A stretch of 64,000 nucleotides of DNA from Aradus depressus (GCA_963662175.1 OY759221.1:21935027-21999026), one strand, 5' to 3'. Counted from the stretch's first letter, positions 32,716-43,200 are shown. The notes: generated by a model from the sequence alone, not told the origin. Made by a program: numbers and translations.

Positions 32716-32818
32716 CAGTTTTGTTTTATTTAATACCCTAAACTTGAGAACCTAAAGCAAGCCAAGGACCTCTTGACAGAATTTGCTACAGGCCCCTCGC
32801 TGGCTTAATCCGGCACTG

Positions 32819-32942
32819 AATGATGTAATGAATGTATGGACATAAAATTTATTAAGAGGATTCAGATCGGTTTTAGAGGGAGAGCGAAACCTTATTCGTG
32901 ATGGGGTGAGGTACATGGCCGATGATTCACCGACGACTTACT
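32819..32942 (-). repeat. HER end fragment
   Basis: Reverse left terminus: ATGAATGTATGGACATAAAA, GAGAGCGAAACC, GGTACATGGCCGATGATTCACCGACGA (given here as a description of the terminal block at 32910-32936). Confidence 0.8.
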
Positions 32943-33289
32943 CTTTATAGATTCTCTCTTAAGTACCTTGTTGCTTCTATTGTTCCGTTACCGGAAGCAG
33001 ACAGCTTGTCTAGAAGATATGTGAACGCCTTTTAAAAACTCTATTTTATCTTTAAAAACCTAACCCCCCTATCTATATTCAAATGCCTTTCCTTGTTCTA
33101 TTAAGTAGTCTGTTTTTCGAATACATTATATGCGTAGGTGTGGTATCCGTTCGAGAAAATGGATACTGTGATCAAATGTCCCACGATCAACATTGGTTTC
33201 TTCATGTTGGTGTCGCTTTAAATACATATGGACACGAAAACCATTTTCTTGTATCAATGTTTGGAGTATAATATATTTAGTCGAAATTG
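32943..33289. other. Unannotated stretch
   Basis: Short frames without recognisable motifs. Confidence 0.35.
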
Positions 33290-33490
33290 AGGAAGTTGTA
33301 CCAAGTATTGGGGAAATTATATAATTGGTCAGAAATTTTATATTTTTTGACCTCCAATGGAAGAGAACATTTCCAATTTTACACTTATTTTCAGTGAAAT
33401 CAGCTGAAGGAAAGAGCTGTATCAGATCGATGTAGTCGATTGTTTCATGCTGGGGAAGTACATTCACGATGATTCACCGACATTTTTTTT
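33290..33490 (-). repeat. HER copy, short
   Basis: Both ends are visible in about 200 bp: GTATTGGGGAAATTATATAA at the hairpin side and GCTGGGGAAGTACATTCACG plus ATGATTCACCGAC at the other. Confidence 0.75.
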
Positions 33491-33551
33491 ATGTACTCAA
33501 TATATATGTATATATATCCAATTTCTTGTCCAACTTCCGTTTTTCAGGTCA

Positions 33552-34185
33552 GCCCCGCCGCAACATATATCAGTGCCCTAGGCGAAAATCTACCTTGTGC
33601 CCTCTTGTAAGGAGAGAAAATTTCAATAATTTAAAAATAAAACTTCATAAAAAAATTGTTTAATGTTTAAATTTATTATAAAAAAAGAAAAATATATATA
33701 TATATACTATATATAAAAAAATTATAAAAACAACATAATATATTATAAAAGCAATATAATATATTATCATAATATATCTGAAAAAATGATTGAAATACAT
33801 CAAATTGTATCAATTTTTGGAAAAATTCAATTTTATTTTTCGGGATTTAGCATTAGCAAATTCTTCAATTACATCCTTGAAATTTATGTTCCTGGCCAGT
33901 TCGTTTTCTATTGCAAGAACAGCAAGAGCATGGAGTCTTTCTTGTGTCATAGTTGATCTTAAATATGTTATTATTAATTTCAATTTGCTAAAACTCCTTT
34001 CGCAACTGGCTACTGATACTGGAATCGTTAAAAGTATGCGTAACGCAATCCACAAGTTCGTGAATAAGTCGCAAGTATTAGTTTTTTTTTTTTCAATTCT
34101 TTCAATCAAGGTCAAAGAGTCAACAACTCTTGTGCCCCTAACATCAAGGCGCCGTAGGCGATCGCCCTTCCCGCCCCGCCGGAAC
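33552..34185 (-). mobile_element. hAT element inside the 120-bp array
   Basis: The 634-bp insertion is flanked by GGTCA (33547-33551 and 34186-34190), where the repeat unit has one GGTCA. The outer ends are GC-rich (GCCCCGCCGCAAC and CCCGCCCCGCCGGAAC), set against an AT-rich interior. It encodes a hAT transposase C-terminus on minus. The exact TIR is not clear and the 8-bp duplication is only partly preserved. Confidence 0.75.
33810..34115 (-). pseudogene. ZMYM1-like hAT transposase, C-terminal domain
   Basis: A 101-aa open frame with LWIALRILLTIPVSVASCER, SFSKLKLIITYLRSTMTQER and LHALAVLAIENELARNINF. This is the canonical C-terminal hAT dimerisation region, here better preserved than in 32497-32715. 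It ends with KSRKIKLNF near the element edge. No upstream catalytic region is present. Confidence 0.88.
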
Positions 34186-34610
34186 GGTCATAATGAAGAA
34201 GTTCATCCAGAACATGAACCTTATTTAACCAATCAATTGATCAGTGTTAGTTTGTCTCTGCATCTTCCAGAGGTATCCAATTCCTTGTCCAACTTCCGTT
34301 TTTCAGGTCATAATGAAGAAATTCATCCCGAACATGAACTTTATTTAACCAATCAAATGATCAATTTTAGTTGGTCTCTCCCTCTTCCAGAACTATCCAA
34401 TTCCTTATCCGACGTCCGTTTTTCAGGTCATAATGAAGAAGTTCTTCTCGAACATGAACCTTAACAACCAATCAATTGATCAATTTTAGTTGGTCTCTCC
34501 TTCTTCCAAAGGTACCCAATTCCTTATCTGACATCCGTTTTTCAGTTCATAATGAAGAAGTTCATCCCAAACATGGACTTTATTCAAGTTAATTTCTCGA
34601 TTGCCACATG

Positions 34611-34959
34611 CCTAGAATTCTCATTTTTTTTTAAAATTGATTCTCCCAACGAAGATAATTTTTGAAATTATAATATTTCAATGGCTTCCCTAATTATGGA
34701 AACGGGCCTGTGCCTTTGCTATAAACATTGATAACTGCCCATCTCATCCAAATTAATAATTCATTTTTTGGTCATTATTTGTTAATTAATGTTAACAAGA
34801 TCTAGTTTAAAAACTTCTTTTGTCCTTTTGTCAGTCAAAATGAAGATAAAAGATTTTTATCTCCAATGTCTGAAACTTTCTATTCCCCGTTTATAGAAGG
34901 CGACAGGATCGCGTGATGCATCTGGACATCCCATGTTTCTCATTAATTATAATTATTAC
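34611..34959. other. AT-rich stretch
   Basis: Nothing recognised. Confidence 0.35.
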
Positions 34960-35770
34960 TACGAATTAATCAACTTAGTTTCCGCTCTTCCTCCAAAACC
35001 AAAACCTCGATACATCGGCAGTTATTATAGTCCTCCGTCGAGTTTTTGGCCCTGTTTGCGACGGAGGAGAATGGAGGCGCAGAAGCAATCAGGAGGTGTA
35101 CGAGATGTACAACGAGCCAGACGTTGCTACTGTGGTAAAACTGGGCAGACTTAGATGGGCCGGTCATGTCGCCAGAATGCATGAGGATATGATCCCGAAG
35201 AAACGTTTATCTGAGTCCTTATATGGACGTTGAAGAGTGGGAAGACCGAGGTTGCGGTGGTCTGACTGCGTGGCAAAACACGCCAGGAACATCGGGATCC
35301 GTAACTGGATGACAGCAGCACAAAACAGGGACAAATGGCGATTGATGTTGGAGGAGCTACACTAAAAAAAAAAAATAAAAAAAAATAAAAAAAAAAAAAA
35401 ATAAATACATCGGCAGTTATTAGAGTTTTTTTATTCGAGCTCCTTCTGATCCCCTCGTTTCCTTCCACCGATTTCTATGGAAATCGATTCATATGTTTCG
35501 TCCTTATGAGATTTTGAATTTAAATATAAAATTTCATGACATCGGCCCTATGAGCCCACTTCTCTTCGGCCGATTTCGGAAAAACGCAGTTTTTGAACTT
35601 TTCATTACATCGACAGATATTAGAGTTTTTTTTTTTGGCAGATTTGACTGAAATCAATAGATGTCGTTCTCATGGTTTTCTGGTCGGCAGATATACATTT
35701 TTGTGTCGAAACATTCATTCTATCGGGAGTTGTCGCGTTCACAGACACACTTACAGATATTTTATTATTT
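34960..35770 (+). repeat. HER copy interrupted by a LINE
   Basis: Forward HER (ACGAATTAATCAACTTAGTT; GATACATCGGCAGTTATTA; CTTCGGCCGATTTCGGAAAA; TCTATCGGGAGTTGTCGCGT). The LINE sits at the cattacatcggcag module. Confidence 0.8.
35032..35404 (+). mobile_element. 5'-truncated LINE with 22-bp target duplication
   Basis: The insertion is bounded by ATACATCGGCAGTTATTA plus TAGT/GAGT at 35010-35031 and 35405-35426 (21 of 22 identical). It ends in an A-rich tail from 35364. The remaining frame encodes a reverse-transcriptase-element C-terminus: EVYEMYNEPDVATVVKLGRL, RWAGHVARMHEDMIPKK, then RVGRPRLRWSDCVAKHARN and RNWMTAAQNRDKWRLMLEEL. One in-frame TGA at about 35232 breaks it. This tail is typical of non-LTR elements of the RTE/I-type; the clade is not certain. 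Confidence 0.9.
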
Positions 35771-35779
35771 ATTATTGAA

Positions 35780-35980
35780 TTTAGGGAATCACAATAACTG
35801 CTGTTGTTATGAATTTATTAAAATAATTTTCCGCGAAATCGGTCAAAGGGAAAGGGCAAATCAGGGAAGAGAGGCTCGATTCAAATATCGCTGTAAGTCA
35901 GATATTGAGCATATATTTAAGCCCAAACGGTGAATTGGCTTTCGAGGGAGCACAAAATAGGTGTTTCACCGACGACTTTT
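35780..35980 (-). repeat. HER copy, left half
   Basis: Reverse module (CAATAACTGCTGTTGTTATG; CGAAATCGGTCAAAGGGAAA) ending in GTTTCACCGACGACTTTTT. Confidence 0.75.
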
Positions 35981-36477
35981 TGGGCTTTGGCGCATTTTCC
36001 CCCCTTTGCGCTTTTGTAGCTACGCCATCATTCTTACTTTTAAGATAAAGGTTTATCATTGTGTCGAATTGAACAATTTTTAAGTTAGAAAAATTGCCAG
36101 AGTGTTCATTATATCTAATAATAATTAATTATACTCAGCACCTGAAACTTTGCAATATTCACTTACGCAGTTCTTCCACTTGTCAGTAACGTCGCGTTAT
36201 GCGCACTTCGCTTTATTCTCAGCGAATGAAGGCATTTAGTTATGCGCTTATTTTCGAGTTACAAATGAAGATAGAACAAAGAATAGTGGATAGTGTTGGT
36301 AGAGGTAGATTTGGTCCCTGGGAGCGCTGTCGTCGTTGTACAATCAATACAGTTGCATGGACCTAGTGCATGCTTGCACAAGAAGGTGCATCTGTGTCCT
36401 CCCCATGGAACTTGTCCGCGTTGAGAACTATGTGAAGGGGGCAACCCCAAATATTCTTGACAAAGTTAGAAGGAAAA
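35981..36477. other. Low-repeat stretch
   Basis: Mixed composition, with a minus-strand 63-aa frame at 36259-36450 of unknown meaning. No gene recognised. Confidence 0.3.
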
Positions 36478-36780
36478 ATGACTGGCGATGTACTTCCCCA
36501 GTGCGAATTAATTTATCCAAATAAGCCCCTCCAATCGTTTGAGCTAAAAAATATATAATTTACTTACATAGGAGCTCCTAAATCATACTAAATTTAATGC
36601 ATTCATTCCATTACATCGGCAGTTATTAGTCCAGTAGTAATTTCGCAGTGTCTTCCTTATAGGGTTTTGAATTTAAATATAAAATTTAATTTGGTCGAAA
36701 ATCAATAACAATCGTACTCAGAGAGTTCTGCATCCTCTTACACAATTTGATTGATTTTTGAATTTAGCATCAAAAATTTG
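36478..36780 (+). repeat. HER copy, left part
   Basis: Forward: GATGTACTTCCCCAGTGCGA, TTACATCGGCAGTTATTAGT, GAATTTAAATATAAAATTTA. Confidence 0.75.
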
Positions 36781-36960
36781 TACCGAAATATTGACCAAAA
36801 AAAAATGGATGGAATATTAATGGATAGGCCTATGTTATAAGTGGACGTGTCTTGAATAGCAAAACGGTACATGTATGTTCAAGTTACATGTTTTTGTTTT
36901 GATGTTTTGTTTGAGAATATATAAATAAATAATTTATATATATTTATGATTATATAAATA

Positions 36961-37527
36961 CAATAGAACCTCTTTAAGTCGAACCTCGATAAGTCGAAAA
37001 TGTCCAAAACTCGAAAAAAAGTTTTGTTCCTTTCCCTTCAAGCCTCAAAACCTCCATTACTCGAATTCTCAACCCTCTATTATTCGAAATAATCAGTGAG
37101 TCCCTACAAGCCTTATTACCTCTATAGCTCGAAGAAAAATAAGTTACCGACTTGAAGAATTTGCCGACAATGTACACCATTGTTTCTTAGAAAACAATTT
37201 AGGAGTATACAATAAATAGGATTACCAATTATCTAAAGCAAAAACAAATGACTGACTTTTTTTAATACCTACATGTACTACGTATTTTTTATTTTAAGGA
37301 TGTTTTGAAATAATGTTGATTTATAATAAATATAAATATGTTTGTTACCTCTGTAACTTGAATTTTCATTTATTTCACCTCTCTAACTCAAAATTAGTTA
37401 GAATGAATCTTAACCTCTACAAGTCGAATCAAAATCCGCCTAAGTCGAAATCCTCCATAAGTCGAAAACTCTATAACTCGAATTTTTTGGCGTCTCCCTT
37501 GATGTTCGACTTATAGAGGTTCTACTG
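36961..37527. mobile_element. pogo-type MITE
   Basis: The 567-bp element begins CAATAGAACCTCTTTAAGTC and ends ACTTATAGAGGTTCTACTG, bounded by TA on both sides (36959-36960, 37528-37529). Inside are many copies of the words CCTCT-n-AACTCGAA and AAGTCGAA. TA target and CAGTAGAACCTCTATAAGTC-type ends are diagnostic of pogo/Tigger MITEs. No transposase. Confidence 0.88.
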
Positions 37528-37635
37528 TATATGTATATCATATAGGTATTATATGAGATTATATAATTATTTTATATAAATAAAAAAAATTGTTTTAATA
37601 TTCTTAAACAAATGTTTACTTACAAAATACATATA

Positions 37636-37909
37636 CGAGTATATATATTTTTTTCCACATTTATTTTGAAATTTACGACTATGAATATACATCACAATAA
37701 GGAAATATGTACAGACTAAAAAGAAAAAAAACACATCACTTGAGTCTCTTGACGAAGCGGCTAGTCAGCACCGAGTATATATATTTTTTTCCACATTTAT
37801 TTTGAAATTTACGACTATGAATATACATCACAATAAGGAAATATGTACAGACTAAAAAGAAAAAAAACACATCACTTGAGTCTCTTGACGAAGCGGCTAG
37901 TCAGCACCA
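37636..37909. repeat. Perfect 137-bp tandem duplication
   Basis: Two identical units, 37636-37772 and 37773-37909, starting GAGTATATATATTTTTTTCC and ending CGGCTAGTCAGCACC. Identity is complete by eye, so the duplication is recent or an assembly artefact. Confidence 0.92.
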
Positions 37910-37942
37910 CATCCTCCTCAGGGGTCCTCCTCAGACAGGAGG

Positions 37943-38385
37943 TCACGCGGCCAACGTCGATTTAAACGCCGAGGAGGGGTTCCCAAGGAGGCAAGAATCT
38001 GACCAACATTGCTTCCACCAGTGTGTTCGTATGTGGCTTGAACTTGTTGTGCAGATTTGTGTTACTTCGTGTAAGAATGGTATGTTTAGGTCATGATGTA
38101 ATGTTAAGTTTGAAACGTAGAATATAGGTTCCAAGTAGGTCGTCTGTCAAGGTATCGTACGTCTTTGGCGTGCTTCAGAGGGACATCATTCAGCCATACA
38201 GTTGGGCAGTCACAAAGTCTCAAGGCGAACGCAACATGTAGCGATTTGTTTTCTTTTATTTTTACCTTCCAAAGACGCAGACATCTCTCAAGAAGGTGTA
38301 AATGCTCCTGCAGAGATTTTGAGGCGCCCTCAGCCGAATCATTAGTAGCTAGGATAGCTATATCATCGGCATAGGTGCTAAATAA
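37943..38385 (-). pseudogene. Jockey-like reverse transcriptase C-terminal half
   Basis: The frame from 38385 has LFSTYADDIAILATN (catalytic YADD box), then LQEHLHLLERCLRLWKVKIK and ENKSLHVAFALRLCDCPTVW, the thumb-side region of Jockey reverse transcriptases. After a shift near 38110 a second frame has TLHHDLNIPFLHEVTQIC, matching the conserved H-DL-IP-x-V segment. The N-terminal palm, endonuclease and ORF1 are absent. Confidence 0.85.
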
Positions 38386-38470
38386 TAGAATATTATTGAA
38401 TATAAAATCCCTAATATTAATAAATACAACGATACTATTTATTTTATTAATATTCAAATATTTTGGCTAG

Positions 38471-38600
38471 TTGTACTTTAACCACTAATCTGTGCGGGTG
38501 GGATGTACCACTGATGATGAAGCAATAGCCTTGCAAACCGGTTCTGGTCAATAATAAAACAGTGGCAAAACAACTTTTTTTTATTTCTATGAGAAATCTA
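38471..38600 (+). mobile_element. Penelope-like end, family 3
   Basis: Matches the plus arm and tail of 29651-29790 (GCGGGTGGGATGTACCACTG; AACCGGTTCTGGTCAATAAT; TTTTATTTCTATGAGAAATC). The hammerhead-like core is at 38507-38548: ACCA, CUGAUGA, a better stem II (GCAA...UUGC), then GCA in place of GAA and the self-complementary AACCGGUU. One core residue (A13) is mutated. No inverted arm here. Confidence 0.7.
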
Positions 38601-38943
38601 ATAATTACGATAGAAATTATAGGATATCGGTGCGCCAGTAGTCTCCTGTTGTAGCCTGATTACACAAATAATTTCATAAAAAAATGAAGACAATATGAAT
38701 TATATTTTAGATAATATGACAATGATTTTTTAAACATAGAAGCAAGTTTTGGTAATGCCCTAACTAAAACAAAATGGTATTACACTAAAAATATATTTTG
38801 GGAGACGTGAATAATAAAGACCAAGAAAGTGTTTGTTTATATAACCTTGGAACCTATAATAATAACAAATTTTAAAAATAAAATAAGTAATAAAAATACA
38901 TTGAATATTATACCAAGAGAAATAAAATAAACTTAAAACAAGA
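38601..38943. other. AT-rich stretch
   Basis: Nothing recognised. Confidence 0.4.
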
Positions 38944-39054
38944 TTCCGGCTCATGTCCACCAGAGCGACGAATATTCACTGGTGGTAGGCGATATGACCT
39001 CATAGTTAAGGCCCGGGCTTGAGTCACAGTAACTAAATTTAAATCTAAAAATCT
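38944..39054 (+). mobile_element. SINE-A 3' fragment
   Basis: Forward 3' part: CCGGCTCATGTCCACCAGAG ... AAGGCCCGGGCTTGAGTCAC, with a degenerate tail AACTAAATTTAAATCTAA. Confidence 0.85.
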
Positions 39055-39384
39055 TTATAAAATTAAATAGTTATGATTTTTATAAATTAAATATATAATG
39101 AGAGGTAAGGTAAAGTGGTCTCTCGGAGTTGGTGCGGTGTGGTTGTTGGTTGCCTCTCTAAAAGCGGGTTAAGGACGTTACGGCAAGGACACCCAGGGGT
39201 GGATAACCTACGTCTCTTAGCCTTCTATGTGTCATTCATACCACAGCACAACAAATCAAAAATATACATAATTTTTATATAATTTCTTTCAAAAGAAAAA
39301 GGTTGTAATTTTTTTTTTTTTTTTTTGTGGTTGGACACAAATAGATGGGGAATGGGTGATGTTTCTCCGCTACAAATTTACTTC
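39055..39384. other. Unannotated stretch
   Basis: A mixed-composition block (39100-39250) ending near a T-run at 39309-39326. It could be another SINE, but no A/B box pair is convincing. Confidence 0.3.
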
Positions 39385-39520
39385 CACGAGGTATACGAAG
39401 TATAGGGGAAGTTATTTATTCGGTAAAAAATTCGATACTGAGTTTTAAACGGAATTTCATATTTTCCAACTTTCAGATTCCAAATATCAAAAAATCTGTG
39501 TAAATATGGTTGCAAACTGT
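39385..39520 (-). repeat. HER hairpin-end fragment
   Basis: Reverse: GAGGTATACGAAGTATAGGG, GGAAGTTATTTATTCGG, GAGTTTTAAACGGAATTTCA. Confidence 0.8.
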
Positions 39521-39933
39521 TACATTTCTGCTGAAAAAGTAGGTTACTTGATAGGTTAAAACAACTGGAAATAGATAAAATCACCAAATATAACATTCGT
39601 ATGAATGACCAAATTTATTTAAACTATTCCGATGAAGTTCATGTGTAAATGGGATGTTTTCTTATTTTTTAAAATGTATTAAAATGAAATTTCTAGTTTT
39701 CTTTTTATGGTGATATTTTATACATTGCTTTGCTTTAGCTTTATACATTGTATAAAAAAAATAAAAATAACTATCATATAAATGCTGGGTTTCCTGACTT
39801 AATTTTTTTCTTTTTATACAATGAGAAAAAAAATATTGTTTTCGAATAGAGCAATTAAAAGCCAATAGCCATTAAGTTGAAAACATTCATGTTACAATGA
39901 ACCATATTAAAATGAATTGTTTAACCTAATTTA
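39521..39933. other. AT-rich stretch
   Basis: Nothing recognised. Confidence 0.4.
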
Positions 39934-40276
39934 AGGAGGTCGCCGGTAGCTCAGTGGTATGCGTGTTTGTTTACTGAGCTCAAGATCGCGGATTCGAAAC
40001 CGAATTAAGGTTAATTTTATCTGGGAGGTAAAATAAACTTAAGCACGCCGTCCTTCGGATGGGACGTTAAGCGATGGTCCCGAGCCTGTACAATGTGAGA
40101 TACTCGTTAGAGACCCCTGCCCTAGGTGAATAAAAATTTAGGGTAGGCAAAATTTAGGACTCCCACAGTGGAGTCGGGCTCATGTCCACCAGAGTGACGA
40201 AAGAGCGCTCTGGTAGTAGGCAATATGACCTCGTAGTTAAAAGCCCGGGCATGAGTCAAAAACCTAACCTAACCCT
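39934..40276 (+). mobile_element. SINE-A copy, full length
   Basis: Forward: head with TAGCTCAGTGG, a shortened B-box region (ATTCGAAACCG), complete body, and tail AAAAACCTAACCTAACCC. Confidence 0.93.
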
Positions 40277-40319
40277 TATATAGATGCTTTTTTATTTTTT
40301 AATTGACGTATTATCGTAT

Positions 40320-40640
40320 ATTATAAATGTCGTCTTTGAATACGATAATTCCCAATAAAATGAATATACGGACACAAAATTTCATATGTGAATTGAAAAC
40401 CCCATTAGCTCGACATTATTTTCAGCGTAATCGGCAAAAGGAAAGAGTCTCAACTCAAAAACCCCCAATAACTGCCAATGTAATGAATTTATCTATACAA
40501 AATTTAATATGAGGATTTAGGAGCCCCTATGTAAGTCAAATATTGAATAATAGCGCATTTTGGAGGGGGAGATAATTTATTAGTTGATTGATTAATTATT
40601 TCTTGGGAAGAATATTGTCAATGATTCTCCGACAATTTTT
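40320..40640 (-). repeat. HER copy
   Basis: Reverse: ACGATAATTCCCAATAAAAT; two modules; GGGAAGAATATTGTCAATGA and TTCTCCGACAA at the left terminus. Confidence 0.8.
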
Positions 40641-40807
40641 TTTTGTCCATTTCATTAATTTTTGAATTTTTTAACAGCCATTTTTAGTAAAAGTGAGTTT
40701 TGACAATGAGAAATCAGGAAGGGGAACAAGTTTCCGAAAAAAGTGAAAGCTGGTGTTGCTCAGGGAGCCGTCACCTTCCTCAGATACACACCTCAATATA
40801 TATATAT

Positions 40808-40890
40808 AAGCACGCCGATGTTCTGTGTGACGTCAGGTTCTCATTAAAGACCCTAAGTAAATAAACCTGGATAGACAAAATTGTGTACTA
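40808..40890 (+). mobile_element. SINE-A fragment
   Basis: Short forward middle fragment (TAAGCACGCCGATGTTCTGT; CATTAAAGACCCTAAGTAAA). Confidence 0.55.
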
Positions 40891-40984
40891 ATTGTAATCA
40901 GTGGCGGATCTACAATTTTTAAGGCCTGAGGTTTTTCCTCTGAAAAAGGCCCTTTCCCAGAAATTTGTAGAGGAAAACTCAGTA

Positions 40985-41990
40985 AAATTTTCGGTGAATC
41001 ATCTGCAATGAAATTCACCAGAATGAATCAATCAATTATGTTTTTGGTTTCTCTTCAAAACCAATTGACCGTTTGGTCTAACAATTATTACATAAGGCAT
41101 CTGATCTTTCATACTAAATTTTGTGTCGATGTATTCATTATATCGACATTTATTTGATTTTTTGAGTCGAACCCTCCTCCTCAGATCTTTCCCCTTCGGG
41201 CATTTCCTCGGAAAATTAATAGGTGTCGTCGTTATTGGGTTTTGTAGTTGCATATGTAATGTTGTGCCAATACATCGGCAGTTATTGGTGTTTTTGAGTT
41301 GAGCGCTACTCTATCTAATTCCCTGTTGATTCCACTGAAAATTAATAGGTGTCGTCATTAGGGTGTTTTGAATTTATATTTGAAATTTCATGACAATACA
41401 TTCATAGAACTCTCTATCTCTACCTAACTAAGGCTCTCCAACATAGGAAAACAATACTGGGTAGCACATAAATATTATTGGATTGTACTCATTTAGTTTA
41501 TTCTACTTTAGTCATTATTATTGTTTTTACTTATGTTAATTTCCAAGTATGTTATTTATTTTCCTTTTTCTTTTATTAGTCCCAAGCTCGTCATTTATTT
41601 TGTATGTTATCCTCAACCATAGTGCGTATTAACGTAAGGCCCCCCATTTCTATTTCTATTATCTATTTCTATTATTTGTACTCATGAAAGATCTTAAATC
41701 TCAATTATTTACTTTGTTTTTATTTATTTATTTATTTTGCATTATGTCTATAAGATCACTATTGTATATAAGACTTCAATCTCTTGCAATAACATCCATG
41801 TATCTTCCTATGCAATAAAGAATTATTATTATTATTATTATTACATTCATAGAGTTTTGCATTAAGCCCTCCTAATACCCCCTTAATTTTGACCGATTTA
41901 CATTTAAAATTTCGTGTTGAAACATTCATTCTATCGGGAGTTATCGTGTTCACAGAGACACACACACATACACCGACAGATTGACTGTTT
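40985..41990 (+). repeat. HER copy interrupted by a LINE tail
   Basis: Forward: CGGTGAATCATCTGC, modules (CGATGTATTCATTATATCGA; CGTCATTAGGGTGTTTTGAA), interrupted at 41408, resuming at 41842 and ending TCTATCGGGAGTTATCGTGT with CACACATACACC. Confidence 0.8.
41409..41841 (+). mobile_element. LINE 3' UTR fragment with (ATT)n tail
   Basis: Identical 12-bp flanks TACATTCATAGA (41397-41408 and 41842-41853) bound a 433-bp insertion that ends CAATAAAGAATTATTATTAT. No coding sequence remains. The polyadenylation-like AATAAAG followed by a trinucleotide tail is usual for I/Jockey/CR1-like LINEs in insects. Confidence 0.8.
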
Positions 41991-41999
41991 TTTTGTTTT

Positions 42000-42460
42000 T
42001 TAATTTTTGAAATTTTTTTTTTTCTGATAACAAACATCTCCATTACAAAGTAGAATCGTGAAATAACATTGTATTTTGGGCACAGTTATGCAGACGAAAA
42101 ATTGCAAACCTGAAATCACGAAAATAATCAGGTCAAATATGGCAATTTTTCAGTGTATGTTAACTTTTGGAAATGATACCGAGATATATTTGATACAAAA
42201 TGGTTGGAGTTGAAAATCCCAAACAGTTGTTATCTCAATTAGTAGGTACTTTCTTCATTATCTTTAGGAGATTTTTTTGTTAGATTTTAGACATTTCTTT
42301 TATCAGTTTATCTGAAATTTTTACAGGTTTGCGTCAGTGTAAACAGTAAGCCTCAAAATTGTTTTTATGAAGGCTTTTCGGTGTCAAAACGAACATCTTT
42401 GAATGTCATTCAGTATTGGGAATGATAAAATCCTAATAAATGATTCACATATTATGTACT
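42000..42460. other. AT-rich stretch
   Basis: Nothing recognised. Confidence 0.4.
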
Positions 42461-42815
42461 GGCAGTAATACCCGGCGTTGCCCGGAGAACTTTGACATTT
42501 CTCATAATATCTCTCATTCGAATCCTATTCAATTCTTCAACAGTACATTCATGATGTTATAATTTTTAGGTATTCATTTGGAATAAGGCTTAAAGTCATT
42601 CAACGGCGACAACCTAGCTAGTATCTGCTTTGCAGCGGCGGACACTCCAGGTAGTAAATACTTAGCATCGTTGAATATCCTAGCCAGTGCATACTTAAGA
42701 ACGCTTGTGACCACAGCTAGTAAGCGCTTGGAACCGCTGGGCATCACAGCTAGTATGTGCCTTGCAACGGTACGTAGTTAGGACCGCTGGGCATCACAGC
42801 TAGTACGTAGCTACT
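42461..42815. repeat. CCCGGCGTTGCCCGG palindrome and CTAGTA minisatellite
   Basis: The short palindrome CCCGGCGTTGCCCGG at 42471-42485 is a word often found at the ends of arthropod repeats. From 42610 there are irregular tandem units with CACAGCTAGTA and GGAACCGCTGGGCATCACAG (copies near 42720, 42780). Confidence 0.6.
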
Positions 42816-42899
42816 ATTACTATATGTGAAATTTCATGATAATCCGGTTACCCGTTAATAAGTTAGCACTATTTTAACCGTTTTCACATAAATCAAGGA

Positions 42900-43145
42900 A
42901 ACGTGTAAAAAATGTGTTTCATCGTATGATTTTTAACGTTTTACATCACGATGAAGTGGTCATAGTAGGATTTTCTTATACGAACGTCTTTTGTACTGCT
43001 CATTCTCCCTGTCTGTCCCCCCTCTTCAATTCATTTAATACTGGCATTACTCGGTATATGGAAGTAATGTGTACCATCAGCGGTATTTTGTTTCATTGTA
43101 CAGCGTAATTCTGAGAGTGACTTTCTTATACGCAGCATAAGAAAG
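42900..43145 (-). repeat. Second hairpin-ended repeat family (AAGAAAGT type), copy 1
   Basis: Contains TTTTCTTATACGAACG, TTGTTTCATTGTACAGCGTA, and ends in the hairpin CTTTCTTATACGCAGCATAAGAAAG. The middle matches 61905-62060. This family parallels HER in having a stem-loop end but has a different sequence. Confidence 0.5.
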
Positions 43146-43200
43146 CTCGAATACCAACCACTTTTGTTCAGACCGCTCTCCCACACCACATCACATATAT

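Larger units (their letters stand above)
31292..32818 (+). mobile_element. hAT element (CAGTGCCGGATTA ends) containing SINE-A
   Basis: 1,527 bp, of which about 370 bp are the inserted SINE-A and its target duplication. The ends are CAGTGCCGGATTA and TAATCCGGCACTG. Flanks GATTATGT and AATGATGT agree at 6 of 8. It encodes C-terminal parts of a ZMYM1-like hAT transposase (32029-32715). The N-terminal half is deleted. Confidence 0.85.
33515..34610. repeat. 120-bp tandem repeat, split by a hAT element
   Basis: Units begin GGTCATAATGAAGAAGTTCA at 34186, 34306, 34426 and about 34545 (periods 120, 120, 119). The partial first unit (CTTGTCCAACTTCCGTTTTT) lies at 33525-33551, before the hAT insertion. 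The period is a multiple of three, so one plus frame reads three ~40-residue repeats (GHNEEVHPEHEPYLTNQ) until a 1-bp loss near 34465. Coding status is unproved. Confidence 0.9.
37636..38385 (-). mobile_element. Jockey-like LINE, 5'-truncated
   Basis: The minus-strand 3' part of a non-LTR element: reverse transcriptase from the YADD motif onward (38385 to about 37945), then a 3' UTR that contains a perfect 137-bp tandem duplication and ends AAATAAATGTGG with A/T-rich sequence. There is no poly-A tail or clear target duplication. Confidence 0.85.

Noticed and set aside
33790..34464. 224-aa plus-strand ORF as a single gene
   Set aside because: It runs through the antisense of a hAT transposase and then into the 120-bp tandem repeat, so it is a composite of two unrelated repeats.
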